From the NCBI GenBank assembly GCA_018238545.1, contig JABCTC010000015.1, positions 1-64,000 on the forward strand: DNA of 64,000 bases, in the 5' to 3' direction. The translations under genes and the position numbers were made by a program. Source of the stretch: Candidatus Heimdallarchaeota archaeon (GTDB lineage: Archaea; Asgardarchaeota; Heimdallarchaeia; Heimdallarchaeales; Heimdallarchaeaceae). Below are positions 54,705 through 62,945 of the stretch, piece after piece. How positions within the stretch are numbered: the first letter of the stretch is position 1; each line of letters opens with the position of its first letter. The notes beneath the pieces were generated by a model. It searched no databases. It saw only the letters and a program-made list of their open reading frames with translations, and was not told the origin of the DNA.

Positions 54705-55250
54705 ATGGAAACCTCAAACATGAGAACTAAAAAGTTGAAAATTTATGATGAGCTAACCTCTAGAGTTTCCTATTATTATTCTATGCTGCAAGAAGTTAGA
54801 GAAAGATTACTAATTATTATAGACGATTTAGATGAAGAAATGCTTGATTTCACTCCAGATGAAAGAAACTTTGAAACAATCGGAACGCTTCTGTTTCATA
54901 TTGCAGCTATAGAATGGAGTTGGGTGTTCGAAGATATTGATGGGCTAGAGATGGATTATGAGAAGTTTAAACATGCATTTGCTTTGAGATCTGATGTAGA
55001 CATTCCCCAACTGAAAGGTAAGAAAAAGTTATTTTATCTAAATCAATTGAAGGAAGTAAGAGAAGAGGTATTCATAAGATTAACCAAGTTTTCAGATGAA
55101 GATTTGGATAAAATCGTTGAATCTGATACAGAAAAATTTAGTATAGAATGGATTCTATTTCATATTCTTGAACATGAAACCATGCACATAGGTCAAATAC
55201 TACTACTAAAGAGACTTTATGAAAAACAAAGTTTAGGAAGGTTTACTTAA
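54705..55250 (+). CDS. DinB-family four-helix metalloprotein
   Basis: A 181-residue four-helix bundle. LLFHIAAIEWSWVFEDIDG carries the first His, and LFHILEHETMHIGQILLLKRL carries the two others of the metal-binding triad usual in DinB/YfiT proteins. Members act as thiol S-transferases or metal-dependent hydrolases; many are uncharacterised. ATG is preceded by TATTCCCT; a second ATG in frame is five codons later. It is followed 26 bp later by a methyltransferase gene on the same strand. Confidence 0.85.
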   Translation: METSNMRTKKLKIYDELTSRVSYYYSMLQEVRERLLIIIDDLDEEMLDFTPDERNFETIGTLLFHIAAIEWSWVFEDIDGLEMDYEKFKHAFALRSDVDIPQLKGKKKLFYLNQLKEVREEVFIRLTKFSDEDLDKIVESDTEKFSIEWILFHILEHETMHIGQILLLKRLYEKQSLGRFT

Positions 55251-55276
55251 TATATTATCATAATAATTGAAACTAT

Positions 55277-56149
55277 ATGAATCCAAAGGAAGAAATCGAA
55301 TCTGAAGTACAAAAACTGCATAATTTTGGATTATTACTAAAAAATGAATCAATTTCAGATATAAGAAACGATTTACATTCTTCAGAGATGTGGGCATATG
55401 TTTTCTGGAGAAGAAGAAAAAACCATGCTAAAAGAAATGATCCTGAGATTCAATTCCTATTTGAAAATAATCCAAAAACAATACTAGAAATTGGTACAGC
55501 CTATGGACGCGTTCTAAACAAGATTGCAATAGAAAACGAAAAACAAACTAACAAAGCAAAATTATTTGGGATTGAGATTTGTAAACACTGTGAGAAATAC
55601 TTCCAAACTTATTCAAAAAAACACCCTTTGTTAGAGAATAACACTATTCTTTTTGATGATTTCTTAAAAAACAACAATGTGTTTCAAAAACAATTTGATG
55701 TAATAGTTTTACCAATGAATACCTTCCCCAGTTTTCCTATTTCAATGTTGGATGATCTATTCTCAGCTGTTAGAAAACACTTGAATCCTAATGGTTTATG
55801 GTTTTTTTCAACCTACAAACCAAAAGCAACTGATAACAAGTTCAATTCAGAAAGTTCAACATGGAATCACAGTGGGGAGTTATTAGTAGACCTAGGCAAA
55901 GACATTATTGCTGGTGAACATTATCAATTTCCAGCAGTTAAGAAGGACTATGGAATGCGAGCAATCACTTATTTCTCATATACCAGACTAACACGAGATT
56001 ACAAATTAAAAGAAAGGATAGTTTATAGAAACACGAGGGAGTTTATTAATCCTGATGATTTGAAGAAAATAATAAGTGACTATGACTTTCATATTAAATT
56101 CATAGACACCTCAAGCCATTCAGCAGTATATTGCTTGTCAATAACTTAG
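55277..56149 (+). CDS. Class I SAM-dependent methyltransferase
   Basis: A 290-residue protein. Motif I is ILEIGTAYGRVLNKIA (E-x-G-x-x-x-G), a motif II acidic strand KLFGIEICKHCEKYF follows, and FDVIVLPMNTFPSF is motif IV with substitution of the usual proline-rich core. The C-terminal half has strands typical of the fold. It should methylate a small molecule or protein with SAM; the acceptor is unknown. It probably shares a transcript with the DinB-like gene. Confidence 0.85.
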   Translation: MNPKEEIESEVQKLHNFGLLLKNESISDIRNDLHSSEMWAYVFWRRRKNHAKRNDPEIQFLFENNPKTILEIGTAYGRVLNKIAIENEKQTNKAKLFGIEICKHCEKYFQTYSKKHPLLENNTILFDDFLKNNNVFQKQFDVIVLPMNTFPSFPISMLDDLFSAVRKHLNPNGLWFFSTYKPKATDNKFNSESSTWNHSGELLVDLGKDIIAGEHYQFPAVKKDYGMRAITYFSYTRLTRDYKLKERIVYRNTREFINPDDLKKIISDYDFHIKFIDTSSHSAVYCLSIT

Positions 56150-56255
56150 ACTTGTATAGTAGTAGTGGTTAGTCTATCAGTTTAACATGTATAAATTAGA
56201 ATTCCCTTCCCTTTTAACTAACCTCAAAATGAAGTTAGGAAAAACAGGTAAGTGA

Positions 56256-56576
56256 TTAGGAGCATTCAGCAGTAACTATTTCCATTAATCCCAAGATTTC
56301 TAGAAGTTTTTTTTCTAGATCTATACCGACAATGCCCGCGAGGGCTAAAGTGCTCAAAAGACTTTCGACTAGCTCATCTTCAATTGTTGGATCACATTCT
56401 AATCCTTCACAGTCATCTAAGATTTGACTGGCAAAAGCATTAAGCATTTTTTCTCCCATAATCCTACTTGGAGTTTTTGGAACGTTCATTACATCTAGTT
56501 GTTTCACACTGTTTCTGCTGTTAATGAGTTCAAGCAGTTTTCTTTGTGCTTCGTTTATTGTTACCATTTTCGTCAC
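56256..56576 (-). CDS. Small helical hypothetical protein (106 aa)
   Basis: A 106-residue acidic, helix-rich protein. Three cysteines are scattered (CEGLEC and a terminal CS). Sequence such as LVESLLSTLALAGIVGIDLEKKLLEILG suggests a compact helical domain. No family is recognised. A nearby ATG lies three codons inside the first. On its strand the upstream region has A/T-rich TATA-like sequence (about 56610-56625). Confidence 0.55.
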   Translation of the reverse strand: MTKMVTINEAQRKLLELINSRNSVKQLDVMNVPKTPSRIMGEKMLNAFASQILDDCEGLECDPTIEDELVESLLSTLALAGIVGIDLEKKLLEILGLMEIVTAECS

Positions 56577-57005
56577 TTACCTTACGAGTTTTTCCTATTT
56601 ATACAGAGATAATATTTACTTATAAAGAAATCTAATATATTCAGCATTTACTACATTGTTCCAGTAGAAATTTGATTAATGTGACATGAGTCTGATGATG
56701 TCGTGATTCGTGGGAACTGGGGGGTCTAGCTTGAGAAAACGCCAATTTCCATTGGAAACCATGGGGAGGGGCTTTTAGACGCCCTAAAGAAAAATATCGT
56801 GAGAAATGGGCTTATTGTCGGGACTCTGTGAAGGGGTTTTTGTCGGAGAATGTAATACCAGAACAATATTTGTGAATCAGAAATTTTCCGATTTTCCAAA
56901 TAAAAGACGTATATTTGGGAGAAATACAAGATACTGCAGGATTTTTCTTTTTGTATAGAAACTTTAAAAAACTCAAGATTAGAACTCATCCTAATCGTTT
57001 ACAAA
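56577..57005. other. Intergenic region with a G/C-richer core, possible structured RNA
   Basis: This 429 bp region lacks a convincing gene. Bases about 56690-56860 are clearly richer in G than their surroundings and contain small inverted repeats: CCAAT-TTCC-ATTGG at 56742-56755, and GGGC with GCCC at 56768-56784. An unlisted RNA gene is possible, but it does not fit RNase P or SRP RNA motifs that I can recognise. The last 50 bp hold the tRNA-Ala promoter (ACTTTAAAAA at 56961-56970). Confidence 0.3.
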
Positions 57006-57134
57006 GGGCCGATAGTTCAGCTGGAAGAACGCTTCGCTTGCAAGAACTAAACTAGTTCCAAGTTCCGAAGAGGCCTCGGGTTCAAGATTCAGTTTCTTGT
57101 GGGAAATTGAGTGAATATCCCGATCGGTCCACCA
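57006..57134 (+). tRNA. tRNA-Ala (TGC) with two introns
   Basis: The acceptor GGGCCGA pairs with TCGGTCC, including the G3-U70 alanine identity pair, then A73 and an encoded CCA. Intron 1 (57043-57064, 22 nt) lies at the classic 37/38 site. Anticodon stem CTTCG/CGAAG, a four-pair helix CTTG/CAAG and bulges CAA and TTC form a perfect bulge-helix-bulge. Intron 2 (57087-57117, 31 nt) lies in the T-loop after position 59. T-stem TCGGG/CCCGA, helix TTCA/TGAA and bulges AGA and TAT form a second one. Splicing in both leaves anticodon TGC and T-loop TTCAAGT. Transcription ends in an eight-T tract at about 57138. Confidence 0.95.
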
Positions 57135-57206
57135 TCCTTTTTTTTATGACTTTATATTCTGACTTATATTATATTCAATAATGAGAAAAACGTAGTTTGA
57201 TAATAA

Positions 57207-59711
57207 ATGATGAATGATGGTAAATCAATAAGTATAGCACCAAGAGATCAACAAGTTAGTTTAGCATCATATTCAAAGATTATCTCACAACAAAATCAGA
57301 TGGCTAGTATCTTTACAGATAAATTAGTCAAACAACTAAGTTTGTCATCTAAAAGCTCACTAGATGACTTTGTAAAAAACTTGAAAAAACTAGTTGAAGG
57401 CAAGAATTTTGGTAAAAATAAACTAAAAAACATAATTCCAAAAAGGAAAGCTAAAGAAGTTATTGACAAAATATTAATGCTTAGAAAACAAGATGGTGCA
57501 ACAAAAGAACTCTTCATAACTTTTATACTCATGATTTTGGGAGATATTGAAAAGAAAACTAAGAATCGTACAATAAAATACTTAGTAGATTATGTTGACA
57601 GGTCTAACATTGTAGCGGGTTTTGGTAAAACGCATGGAAGAAGGCAGGGGTTTGATATTCTCATTATTAAGATGAACAAAGAGAAAAATATGGTTTCAAG
57701 TATTAGTTTTGGAGAACTAAAATACAGATACAATTTAGAAACAATATTAAGCCGAAGTCAATTACCATTCTCTAAAAGTAGAAAGAAGAAAATAAAAGAG
57801 TTAAAAGAGAATAAGCTAGGTCCATATCTAACCTTTGATAACTCATTAGAATATCTACCAGACACAGGCTTCTCTTTCAATTCCACTTACAACAGAGGGA
57901 ACGATCTAATAATCAAAATGACGAGTTGGGATAAACATATTCATGAAATTATTGCAAGTGATAACACACTCACGTTAAATAATAAAATACTTACAAAAAA
58001 ACTTCCAAATGGAAAACTATTCTATCAAGCACTTAAGGAGGCTATCCTAGAACAAGCATACTTAGAAGCATTGTGTGAAAATGGATTAATCTTTGATGAA
58101 GAAGGAAAAATCAAGACTGAACACATATTTAGCTTTATAGAAAAAGGTTTCAAAATTAATATAACTTCAGAAGATTTTGAAACACGCAAATTATACCAAA
58201 AAGATGAAACCGGGAGATATGTCACATTTAATCTTGTTAATAGAATTAATGACGAGTTTCCAAGTATTCTAAAAGAACATAAAGATAGATATAAGGTATA
58301 CATATCTGAAGGATCTGTAAATGCATTTAGTATTTGCAAAGAAAGTCACAAAATTGTTACATCAGAAGATTATTACAAACAAAACAAACAGAAGTTAATT
58401 GCAGAGATTAAAACTCGCTTCATTAATGATTTTAGGGATTTTAAGCTTCTTTCACAATGGAAAAATATAATTGAAGTTGAAGCTGAGATTAGAAGTGATC
58501 TCTTATTTGTTACAAGTTCTCCAAAAGAAACACCAAATAGAAATGGATGGAGCATCTGGGAAAATATGAAAAGAGGAAAAGAAGAAAATTTACTTTTTGG
58601 ACCAGATAGAGTTTATCAATATGCTCTGAAACCACCAATAAGCAATAAATTAGCTTTGAAGAGCAAATGGTTTTTAGAATTAAATGAAGTATTTGAAGGT
58701 AAAAAAACAGATGTAAGAAAACAGGGGAAAAAACACAAATTATCAAGACTAAATAAGAAAAAAGAGGGGGATGTTTGTAGAAGTTATAGGGAATTGCGTA
58801 AAAGATGGCACAAATCAGGTTATCCAAATATATGTAATTATGGTAAAATAAATCCCGAAAGCCTCTTTGGATCAGGTATTAGCAACAAAGTAAGCATTGC
58901 TACTGAATGGTCGAAGCTTAAAATAGGGAAGGAGTATAGAGAAGAAAATCGGATTGTAAAAATTAAATCAATATTTGTAGAACCTGACAGTTTCCATGAC
59001 AGTTATTTAGATTTCCAGGTTGTATTGATCCAAAAAAATGGTTCAAATCAAAAATTGATTTTAGAAGAACTAGAATCGAAGCCTCTAATTATCCATGATA
59101 TTACAATACCAAAACAACACACTAGTTTATTTCCTTATCCAACAGAGAAAGTGAGAAATAGTAAACTAAATACTTATTTTAGAAGAGGTTTTGTGGATAG
59201 AAACGTCTTAGAAAAAACCTATCAAGTTCTGAATAGAAGTGAATTTGTTTGCGACAGTGATAGATTAGTCTTAGATGACCTTTACGGGATATGGGATTCT
59301 AATCTATCAAAAAAGGGAAAAGTAGAAGTATTATTCAATTCAATTGAAGCTACAATTCTTCTGATAGAAACATTAAAAATAATGGAAAACCTAACTAAAC
59401 ATTCTTTTAAACGTTTGAAATCAAATAAAAAACTTCTAAAACATTTCAGAATTTCTTCAAGATTTCCGTTTTATATTACTTCATGGAAATCTTTCAAAAA
59501 ACATTATGGGTTTGGTTTAATATCAAAAAGCACGTCTAACCACAAGAAACTTGTTGTTTATGAACTTCTAGGTGATGATTTACTTAATTTCCTTGTATTG
59601 ATAAGAACAAGGTTAGATATGATGTTAAAATATTACAAGGAGTATAGATGGACAAAATCAGTTAAGAAAATAACAAGGGAACTTAAACAGTTTTTAAGAA
59701 AACACGATTGA
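57207..59711 (+). CDS. Large orphan protein with PD-(D/E)xK-like nuclease motif
   Basis: An 834-residue, very basic protein of no family known to me. An N-terminal helical region (about 30-130) is followed by RRQGFDILIIKM and ISFGELKYR: Asp150 then Glu170-x-Lys172, with a strand before each. This is the core signature of PD-(D/E)xK nucleases. The remaining 660 residues are Lys/Tyr-rich with no recognised domain; several Cys and Trp (for example RKRWHKSGYPNICNYGK) could form nucleic acid contacts. It starts 73 bp after the double-intron tRNA-Ala and is monocistronic. Two adjacent ATGs compete for the start. It could be a mobile-element or defence nuclease; this is inference. Confidence 0.65.
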   Translation: MMNDGKSISIAPRDQQVSLASYSKIISQQNQMASIFTDKLVKQLSLSSKSSLDDFVKNLKKLVEGKNFGKNKLKNIIPKRKAKEVIDKILMLRKQDGATKELFITFILMILGDIEKKTKNRTIKYLVDYVDRSNIVAGFGKTHGRRQGFDILIIKMNKEKNMVSSISFGELKYRYNLETILSRSQLPFSKSRKKKIKELKENKLGPYLTFDNSLEYLPDTGFSFNSTYNRGNDLIIKMTSWDKHIHEIIASDNTLTLNNKILTKKLPNGKLFYQALKEAILEQAYLEALCENGLIFDEEGKIKTEHIFSFIEKGFKINITSEDFETRKLYQKDETGRYVTFNLVNRINDEFPSILKEHKDRYKVYISEGSVNAFSICKESHKIVTSEDYYKQNKQKLIAEIKTRFINDFRDFKLLSQWKNIIEVEAEIRSDLLFVTSSPKETPNRNGWSIWENMKRGKEENLLFGPDRVYQYALKPPISNKLALKSKWFLELNEVFEGKKTDVRKQGKKHKLSRLNKKKEGDVCRSYRELRKRWHKSGYPNICNYGKINPESLFGSGISNKVSIATEWSKLKIGKEYREENRIVKIKSIFVEPDSFHDSYLDFQVVLIQKNGSNQKLILEELESKPLIIHDITIPKQHTSLFPYPTEKVRNSKLNTYFRRGFVDRNVLEKTYQVLNRSEFVCDSDRLVLDDLYGIWDSNLSKKGKVEVLFNSIEATILLIETLKIMENLTKHSFKRLKSNKKLLKHFRISSRFPFYITSWKSFKKHYGFGLISKSTSNHKKLVVYELLGDDLLNFLVLIRTRLDMMLKYYKEYRWTKSVKKITRELKQFLRKHD

Positions 59712-59849
59712 TAAATATAACAGAAATTATTTCCTGCTTAGTCCTCAATTTTCGTTTTTTATTTAATTGATTTTTCCTGCGTTCTTGATTACGTTGTTAA
59801 TGTATAGGAAAAGATTTTTGATTTAGAGATATTAAAATACTTTACCCAT

Positions 59850-60788
59850 ATGATTTCCGTAGTTATCCCTGTTTACAATGAAGAAGGAAATGTCATTCCG
59901 CTACATACTGAATTAAAAGAAGTTCTCTCTTCTCTTTCACAAAAGTATGAAATAATCTTCATTGACGATGGATCAACTGACAACACACTAGCAAATCTCT
60001 GTTCATTGTTGGAAGAAGGAGAGAGGAATTTGAAAATTATACAGTTACGGAAACGATTTGAAAAAAGTGCAGCACTTGTCGCAGGTTTCAGATTAACAGT
60101 GGGAGACATTATCATAACACTTGACGGAGACGGACAAGATGACCCACATAACATACCACAGCTCCTTGAGAAGCTAACAGAAGACATAGATGTTGTATGT
60201 GGGTGGAGGTATAATAGAAAAGATTCTTTTCTTTTCAAAAAACTACCTTCCTGGATTTATAACAAACTTAACCGTGCATTCAATAAAGTCAATCTGCATG
60301 ACAACGATTGCATGCTTCGTGTTTATCGAAAAGAAGCTATATCAGAAATTGTTCTCCTTGGAGGAGATCACAGATATATTCCAGCTATCCTTCTTAATAG
60401 AGGTTTCAAGTTTGCTGAAGTAAAAGTTAATCATCGTAAAAGGTATAGCGGGAAATCAAAATATGGTGTTAAGAGAATATTCACAGGATTCTCAGATCTT
60501 ATTACTTTTCGGTTTCTTTTCAGATATGGGCATCGTCCCATGCACTTATTCTCAAGCATGGGTATTTTATCAATACTTCTCGCCCTTGCTTCTGGAATAT
60601 ATTTGTTAGTCGTAAAATATGCTTATGGTGAGGATATAGGCACAAGACCACTGCTTCTTCTAACAATTCTCCTTGGTGTTGCAGGTTTTCAGTTTCTCTT
60701 TACGGGTTTTCTCGCTGAACTCATTGTAAGACAAAAAACAACCGCTTCTTCACTTTATAGCATAAAAAAAGTGCATGAAAATAAGTGA
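59850..60788 (+). CDS. Family 2 glycosyltransferase (DPM1/GtrB-like) with two membrane helices
   Basis: A 312-residue glycosyltransferase. The GT-A domain has VVIPVYNEEGN, FIDDGSTDNT (nucleotide-sugar Asp) and TLDGDGQDDP (metal-binding DxD region). Two C-terminal helices (about 230-255 and 268-292) anchor it in the membrane, as in polyprenyl-phosphate sugar transferases. Members move a sugar from UDP or GDP to a dolichol-type lipid carrier for N-glycans or surface glycans. It is convergent with the UPF0104 gene; with that protein and the epimerase it suggests a lipid-linked glycan theme. A T-rich stretch precedes the ATG. Confidence 0.9.
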   Translation: MISVVIPVYNEEGNVIPLHTELKEVLSSLSQKYEIIFIDDGSTDNTLANLCSLLEEGERNLKIIQLRKRFEKSAALVAGFRLTVGDIIITLDGDGQDDPHNIPQLLEKLTEDIDVVCGWRYNRKDSFLFKKLPSWIYNKLNRAFNKVNLHDNDCMLRVYRKEAISEIVLLGGDHRYIPAILLNRGFKFAEVKVNHRKRYSGKSKYGVKRIFTGFSDLITFRFLFRYGHRPMHLFSSMGILSILLALASGIYLLVVKYAYGEDIGTRPLLLLTILLGVAGFQFLFTGFLAELIVRQKTTASSLYSIKKVHENK

Positions 60789-60808
60789 AAGAAGATTGAA
60801 CAAAAGAG

Positions 60809-61858
60809 CTATAATTCATAGTTTTGTTTCTTTTTCCTTCTTATAATAAGCACAAATATTCCCCCGACCAGTGCGGGTATCAGCATATTGAATACAGTTT
60901 GGATGATTGAAGCGCTAAAAGCATATTCCGATTGTATCAACAAACTATAGTAGACTAAGAAAGTAATAGTAAAATCTCTGATTCCAATGCCACTCAAGCT
61001 AATTGGTAGCAAAGAAACAATAGCTGCTATAGCCATAATACCAATTATTGCTAGAGTGTTCTGAAAACTCATTACTGTTGAACTCAAAGAAAAGATAAGC
61101 AAACTCACTTGAGTGCCTAACAGAATCCAGAAACTGAAAGAAAGAAATGAAAGGATGGAATAGCTTCGCAAATTAAAGGAACTAAGATGGGAGTAATAAC
61201 CCTCAATGTACTTTATTGCTTTTGGTTCATTCTCTTCTCCTTCAATGTTTTTCTTTCTCCTTAATCTCACAAGCAGAAAAACAATTTTCTTGATTATTTG
61301 TTTATTAAACGTAAAAAAGACGATAATAGCAACAATAGCCAACCCTCCTGCAATTCCCCATTTGATAATGTTCCCTAATCCAGCAAAATAGAAAGGTAAA
61401 GCAATGATACTGAAAACACCTATACTTATCAAGTCCATTACACGATCAAGGATTACACTGAAAACGCTAGATGATTCTTTTGTATCTGTCCATTTTGAAA
61501 GATAAAGGGCTCTAAGAACATCACCAATTTTTGCTGGAGTCACTGAAGCACCAAAAGAACCTATGAAAATAAGCTGAAGAGTCTTCCAAAAACTGATGTT
61601 AATGTCAAGTTTCCTGAGAATATACTTCCAGCGAATAACCTTGATGAGGATCATTAGGATAGAGATAAAAAATGCTACAAGTAATATCCAAGGATCGATT
61701 TGTATAATCGTTTCTACAAATGTTTTAGGGTTTACATAATATATGAGATAAGCTAGAAGGCATAGGGTAACCAATATTGCGGCGACATTCCTTATAACCC
61801 GAAAAGATTTGCTTGCTATTATCTGGCTAATTAAACCATTTTTTCCTCTTTCATCCAA
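60809..61858 (-). CDS. UPF0104 / lysylphosphatidylglycerol synthase-like membrane protein
   Basis: A 349-residue polytopic membrane protein with about eight helices. The family motif is ITPAKIGDVLRALYLSK-like (here VTPAKIGDVLRALYLSK) and LPISLSGIGIRDFTITFLVYY near the C-terminus, both typical of the UPF0104/AglD-related group. Such proteins are suspected flippases or glycosyl-carrier proteins. A cytoplasmic loop with RKKNIEGEENEPKAIKYIEG is hydrophilic. Its start overlaps the end of the epimerase gene by 28 bases on the same strand, so they are coupled. Confidence 0.88.
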   Translation of the reverse strand: MDERGKNGLISQIIASKSFRVIRNVAAILVTLCLLAYLIYYVNPKTFVETIIQIDPWILLVAFFISILMILIKVIRWKYILRKLDINISFWKTLQLIFIGSFGASVTPAKIGDVLRALYLSKWTDTKESSSVFSVILDRVMDLISIGVFSIIALPFYFAGLGNIIKWGIAGGLAIVAIIVFFTFNKQIIKKIVFLLVRLRRKKNIEGEENEPKAIKYIEGYYSHLSSFNLRSYSILSFLSFSFWILLGTQVSLLIFSLSSTVMSFQNTLAIIGIMAIAAIVSLLPISLSGIGIRDFTITFLVYYSLLIQSEYAFSASIIQTVFNMLIPALVGGIFVLIIRRKKKQNYEL

Positions 61859-62820
61859 CTGTAAGCATCCTCAAACATTTCTTTGAGTCCAAACTTGGGC
61901 TTAAAACCTACAATTTTCTCTAGTTTTGAGATATCGTATGTTCTGGTTGTTGAAAATTGATGGACTCTTCTTCTTGTAATTTTGGGTTTGGATTTGGTTA
62001 TCTTAGCTACAAACTCACTTAGTATTGCTAAAACATATGCTGTACCAAAACCTATTTTGAGAAAGCTGGGTTCTTTGTTACAAACCTTTCCAAGCATTTC
62101 GAAAATCTCTTTCACTGAAGAAGAAGAACCTGCAATGTTAAATGCCTCTCCGTTTGCTTTCTCCTCTTTACTACAAGCAATAAGAGCTTGAGCTACATCG
62201 CGGTGATGGACGAAAGAGAGAAGAGCTTTCCCACCCTTGATTAAAGGTATTTTCTTATCATTTAGAAGGAAATAGAAAAGCTTGGGAGTCATTTGCCTAT
62301 CTCTTGGACCAACAATATAGGGAGGACGAACAGCACTAGCAAAGAAATCGTGCTCTTTTGCTTGTTTGAAAACCTCTTGTTCAGCATACCATTTGCTAAG
62401 ATGATAGGGGTTAGAACCTTTTTTAGGATAATCTTCCTTGATAGGTTCTTTATAGGTTTGATAACCAAAAATACCAACAGTACTGACATGTAAAAACTTC
62501 TTACCGCCATTTTTCACAAATGCCTCAAGTAGATTTTTTGTGCCTAGTTGGTTCACAGTATAATATAGATCATCGGGTACATTTTCTCTTGCCTCACCTG
62601 CAGCATGGTAAACAATATCCACACCCTCAAGAGCTGTCTCAAGCGAGAGTTTGTCTGTCAAATCTCCTTTAACAAAAGAAAAACCCATCTTCTTAAGATG
62701 TTCAGGTGGTTCATCAGAACGAATGAGGATTTTGATATTTGCTTTCTTGTTTTCCAAAGCTACTTCTTCAGCAATAAAATACCCAACGGCACTAGTTGCA
62801 CCAGTAACTAATATAGTCAT
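61831..62820 (-). CDS. NAD-dependent epimerase/dehydratase (extended SDR, 3-beta-HSD-like)
   Basis: A 329-residue extended short-chain dehydrogenase. The nucleotide-binding motif is LVTGATSAVGYFIAEE (TGxxxxxG), the next acidic segment is VKGDLTD, the catalytic serine is in HVSTVGIFGY, and the Tyr-x3-Lys pair reads PYHLSKWYAE. The substrate-binding C-terminal part includes PPYIVGPRDRQMTPKLFYFL. Members act on UDP-sugars, sterols or similar. Nearby glycosyltransferase and membrane transport-like genes favour a nucleotide sugar or lipid-linked substrate, without proof. The ATG at 62820 is followed closely by the cofactor motif. Confidence 0.9.
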   Translation of the reverse strand: MTILVTGATSAVGYFIAEEVALENKKANIKILIRSDEPPEHLKKMGFSFVKGDLTDKLSLETALEGVDIVYHAAGEARENVPDDLYYTVNQLGTKNLLEAFVKNGGKKFLHVSTVGIFGYQTYKEPIKEDYPKKGSNPYHLSKWYAEQEVFKQAKEHDFFASAVRPPYIVGPRDRQMTPKLFYFLLNDKKIPLIKGGKALLSFVHHRDVAQALIACSKEEKANGEAFNIAGSSSSVKEIFEMLGKVCNKEPSFLKIGFGTAYVLAILSEFVAKITKSKPKITRRRVHQFSTTRTYDISKLEKIVGFKPKFGLKEMFEDAYSWMKEEKMV

Positions 62821-62906
62821 TATTGTCGTTTGCAGATAAGTAAGGTAGTATATATTTTTTTAGACGTACAATTTTGCATGAAGTCAAAAAAAATTAACTT
62901 CTGAGG

Positions 62907-62926
62907 AAGCGAAACGCTTTTTTAAG
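62907..62926 (+). promoter_or_regulatory. Hairpin and T-rich/TATA element before cysS
   Basis: AAGCG-AAA-CGCTT (62907-62919) is a five-pair stem running into T6 and AAG (62918-62926). The T/A part is 20-28 bp before the cysS ATG, so it may be its TATA box. The hairpin with T-tail also looks like a terminator. Both roles cannot be separated by eye. Confidence 0.35.
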
Positions 62927-62945
62927 CAAGTTTTGATGTTGACTT

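Noticed and set aside
56726-56989. An 87-codon minus-strand reading frame in the gap before tRNA-Ala
   Set aside because: It runs through the tRNA promoter and the G-rich island, has no recognisable fold pattern and no initiation signals.
57118-59760. Integrated element using tRNA-Ala as attachment site
   Set aside because: No duplicated 3' tRNA fragment was found after the orphan gene and no integrase is present, so integration is only a possibility.
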